Positions 61,075 to 64,000 of a stretch of DNA of 64,000 nucleotides are shown one piece after another. The first letter of the stretch is position 1. Each line of letters begins with the position of its first letter. The notes under the pieces were generated by a model. The model ran no database searches, was not told where the DNA came from, and saw only the letters and a program-made list of their open reading frames with translations. This stretch comes from Diabrotica undecimpunctata (lineage: Eukaryota; Arthropoda; Insecta; Coleoptera; Chrysomelidae). The position numbers and the translations under genes were made by a program. The DNA is taken from positions 65,348,141 through 65,412,140 of the forward strand of contig NC_092809.1 of assembly GCF_040954645.1 (NCBI RefSeq), given 5' to 3'.

Positions 61075-63480
61075 ATGTCAAAAAGGGCAAGATATATGGT
61101 TGATATAGTGAAACAAAAGGTGGTAGAAGTTGCCAATGACCAAACAATCAGTGATCATAAAAACTTTGGAGAGAGTTCTGATACAAGTACGATTTTAAAT
61201 GAATTACATGATAATACAGGGTTGATTGAAACTCATGAAAATTTTAATAATAAAAACGAATAACAGTTTTTACGAACAGAAATAGAACACGAAATGGATA
61301 ACGAACAGACTGATGAACTCGATATGGAGAATTAGCAGAAAGCCATTCAATTTTCATCTATTGCCGACAGTATCGAAGATCCCTTTGACAGTGATGATTC
61401 GTTGCTAGATAAAAGTTATTTGACTAAATCTTCTTCATCCTGCGATTTAAATTCTTGTATTTATAGTGATGACAAAATTATTACTACACTATATGAGCAA
61501 GTTCCATCAGATAATAATAAACAGAGTGCTGAGAATAGTGACATTGATAAATGATATGATTAAGAAGAAAATGTAGATCGTGACGATTTTGTGGTAAGAA
61601 ATAATACAGGAGTTGGTATTGAACCACATGCGGTATAAAAACCAATAGATGTTTTTAGTTATTTCGTAACTGATGAAATATTGGATATTATTGTTAATAA
61701 AAATAATATTTATGCTGTTCAACAATTAAGTATACGGCACACAAGAAAATCCAGGTTAAATTTATGGACAGCTATAAACAAAACTGGAATAAGAGCCTTC
61801 CTGGGGTGATATTCGCAATGGGTCTCACTCAGGTACCACATTTAAATTTACATTGGTCTAAAGTTGATATATTTTATAATAAATTTACCGCAAAAGATTA
61901 AACTCAAGACCGCTTTTTGCTTTTATTGAAACTTCCTCATTTTGATAATATTGTGACATCTGATACCACTAATAGATTATGCAAAATAGAAAATGAAGTT
62001 AGGAAGTTGATTCAAAATTTTCAAAGAATAGTGGAGCCTACTGGTCAAGAAACAGAAATAATCACCACTATACAAACCAGAAAACTGTATTACCTAGATC
62101 ATGTGATGAGGGGACCAAAATATGAAATTTTAAGACTCATAATGCAGGGAAAGATTCAAGGAACAAGATCTGTTGGCCGAAGGCAGAACTCATGGTTGAA
62201 GAATCTACGTGATTGGTATGGAATGCAGATTAATTGATTTGTTTAGAGCAGCAAGTTCAAAAATAAAAATAGTTATTATGATTGCCCACCTCGGTAGAAA
62301 GACGGCACTCTAAGAAGAAGAAGTTGAGCCTGGCAACATTCTCGTTATAAATGAGTCTATGGTACCTTTCAGAGGGAGACTCCATTTTCGTCAGTACATC
62401 CCCAACAATACTCATAAACATGGTGTAAAACTATACAAACTCTGTTCTCCTGAACGCTATACTTTCAATGTAAGTATTTACATAAGAAAAAAATGAACAA
62501 CTGCCAGTTAATATAGAACACTCTGAAGCATTTGTTCTAAAATTACTTTAGTGTATCACAGATAAAGCTGGCAAAATATTATTTGCTAATACTTTTATTC
62601 ACGAATAACTTTCGTTAAAAGATTGTTAGCAGAAAATATAATGTACTGTAAGAATCTAAGAGGAAACAGAAAAGAATACCACCTATTTTTAACCCATCCA
62701 AGAAGATGAAGTCAACAGAGGTCATTGGAAAAAAGAAAGATGGACTAAGAATTATTAAGTGAATGGATAAGAGACCTGTGTTATTGATTTCAAGTGTCCC
62801 AGCCCATACTAAACAGTTAATTCCAACAGTAAATCAGAATAGGCAAAAAGAGGATACTGTGAAACCGAAATTTATAATTGATTACAACTCTGCAAAGAAA
62901 GGCGTAGACTATTTTGACCAGATGTCATCTTACCATACAGTGCTACGTTGAATCTTGAAATGGTACCGATAAGAAACAAAAAAGTTATAATTTTAGTAAC
63001 TCCTTATTATTAATGTTTTTGAGAAAAGTAGTATTTGAGATGATACTCGGAACAGCTATTGTTAATATTTTAGTTATATTCAATATGTGCTCTGAAACAA
63101 AAATAAGTATTACAGAATTACATGTCAGTTAGCTTATAATTTAATACAATTACGTAAAGAAAAACCACTTCCAAAAACAGAGTGCATACTTTTAGCAAAC
63201 CTGAAGGGCCTGGAAGGAAATGACGACAGCCATGAAGAGGCTGTCGTCAAGTATTAAAATCTTCAGGTTTTTACCGTGAAGTGGATAAAAGAGTTCGTAG
63301 AATTAGAACTTTTTGTTCCGATTGTCCTGGTCAACATGGATACTGTTTGCCTTGTTTTAATAAGGCACATAATTAGTAAGAAGAGCAGAAATCACCAGTC
63401 AATTTTAAAATGCGTTTGTTTTGTTTTTTTTTAATATTAATTATTTTGTTTTTATAAACACATGTAATTTTATCCAATTA
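61075..63480 (+). pseudogene. piggyBac transposase, third copy, broken by a LINE
   Basis: The start MSKRARYMVDIVKQKVVEVA (61075) is followed by an acidic region with stops to about 61560, then VFSYFVTDEILDIIVNKNN and the start of the core. The frame is interrupted at 62040-62321 by a LINE. It resumes with GNILVINESMVPFRGRLHFR, where the first catalytic Asp is replaced by Asn. 62763-62951 has FIIDYNSAKKGVDYFDQMSS. The tail near 63290-63360 has CSDCPGQHGYCLPC. Right terminal TTAA was not fixed with confidence. Confidence 0.8.
62040..62321 (+). mobile_element. LINE 3' fragment with 10-bp target duplication
   Basis: agtggagcct (62030-62039) and agttgagcct (62322-62331) are a one-mismatch duplication. 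Inside, the plus strand reads TRKLYYLDHVMRGPKYEILR and VGRRQNSWLKNLRDWYGMQ, the LINE C-terminus, ending in taagaagaagaag. It is the same family as 24452-25830. It splits the third piggyBac. Confidence 0.88.
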
Positions 63481-63814
63481 CCTTCAAGAGAAAATTTGTT
63501 TATCTGTCTGTGCTACACCGGATGTTGGCGGCATGTTCTGTTTGAGAGGAAAGTAGATTAATACTTCTATAAGTTTTTCTGCATGGAATATATGTAAAAG
63601 TTATACATCTGTGTACTAGACTTATATGTTCTTACATAACTAGGCAAGTACTTACATGTGCACACATGCCGTAGAAGGCATGTGACGTACAGCCAGAATA
63701 GACCATAACGTATCTCCTGGGGCATGTGACGCAAGAACTAGTATATTAGGTATTTAACCGCCGCAGTCAAGGTGTTAAGACTGTACGTGTACAATTATTC
63801 ACATATGTATTACA

Positions 63815-64000
63815 TATGGAAGGGAAAGATAAACTCTACATCAGCGGGAAATAAATAAGCTGCTGGTATTTGAAAGAAAGGTTCTCAAAATGATATTTGA
63901 CCCTCAAAGAGATGAATTGACAGGAGAGTGGAGAAGGCGCCACAATGCTGAATTGGTGGATCTGTATGATATTATATGGATGAATAAAATGGACAGGTCG
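63815..64000 (+). pseudogene. LINE reverse transcriptase C-terminal fragment, runs off window
   Basis: Plus strand reads KLLVFERKVLKMIFDPQRDE, LTGEWRRRHNAELVDLYDII and WMNKMDRS, the thumb-to-tail region of an RTE-like reverse transcriptase. It continues past base 64000. Confidence 0.75.

Overview
This is an AT-rich, eukaryotic and almost certainly insect window. A large transposon-swollen beetle-type genome is my best guess, but that is inference. The evidence is a spliced host gene with a TATA box and an arthropod-type initiator (TCAGT), plus a dense mix of insect-type transposons: piggyBac, hAT, Tc1/mariner, MULE, pogo, Penelope-like, Ty3/gypsy, RTE, Jockey and I-like LINEs. I see no bacterial operon, CRISPR array, tRNA or rRNA gene.

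Only one host gene is readable, but it is complete. It is a secreted fibrinogen-related (FReD, ficolin/techylectin-like) protein on the + strand, in six coding exons at 7168-7227, 13482-13521, 27552-27779, 42885-43106, 50268-50501 and 57656-57834. Every junction has GT/AG ends and the phases agree (0, then four times 1). The 963-nt CDS encodes 320 residues with no stop. The gene spans about 50.7 kb, and its five introns of 6 to 15 kb are filled with mobile elements. A core promoter lies just upstream and two AATAAA signals lie just downstream.

Layout: 1-6590, decayed Ty3/gypsy element with a mariner and an RTE nested in its integrase. 6600-6863, Penelope endonuclease remnant. 7125-7227, promoter and exon 1. 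Intron 1, Penelope RT remnant, hAT inside a Jockey fragment, a 99-bp TA microsatellite. Intron 2, Tc1-like transposase, an RTE with an internal inversion and a nested RTE, a 5.1-kb hAT carrying a MITE and a long-spaced DDE transposase, several LINE fragments. Intron 3, a MULE with FLYWCH finger inserted at the stop codon of an unclassified CGGQN transposase-like gene, an array of eight covarying hairpins behind an LTR-like promoter, CR1- and RTE-like LINEs, and a nearly intact piggyBac. Intron 4, a foldback repeat, SWIM and ZMYM1-like hAT remnants, paired Penelope ends, a decayed piggyBac. Intron 5, pogo-like transposase, an I-like LINE, RTE pieces. Downstream of the gene: endonuclease fragments, a short piggyBac-like element, another decayed piggyBac and a LINE running off the window.

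Most transposon genes are broken. The least damaged is the piggyBac at 39835-42653, with one visible single-base slip. Target-site duplications allow several insertions to be ordered. The least expected signal is the hairpin array at 33643-34256.
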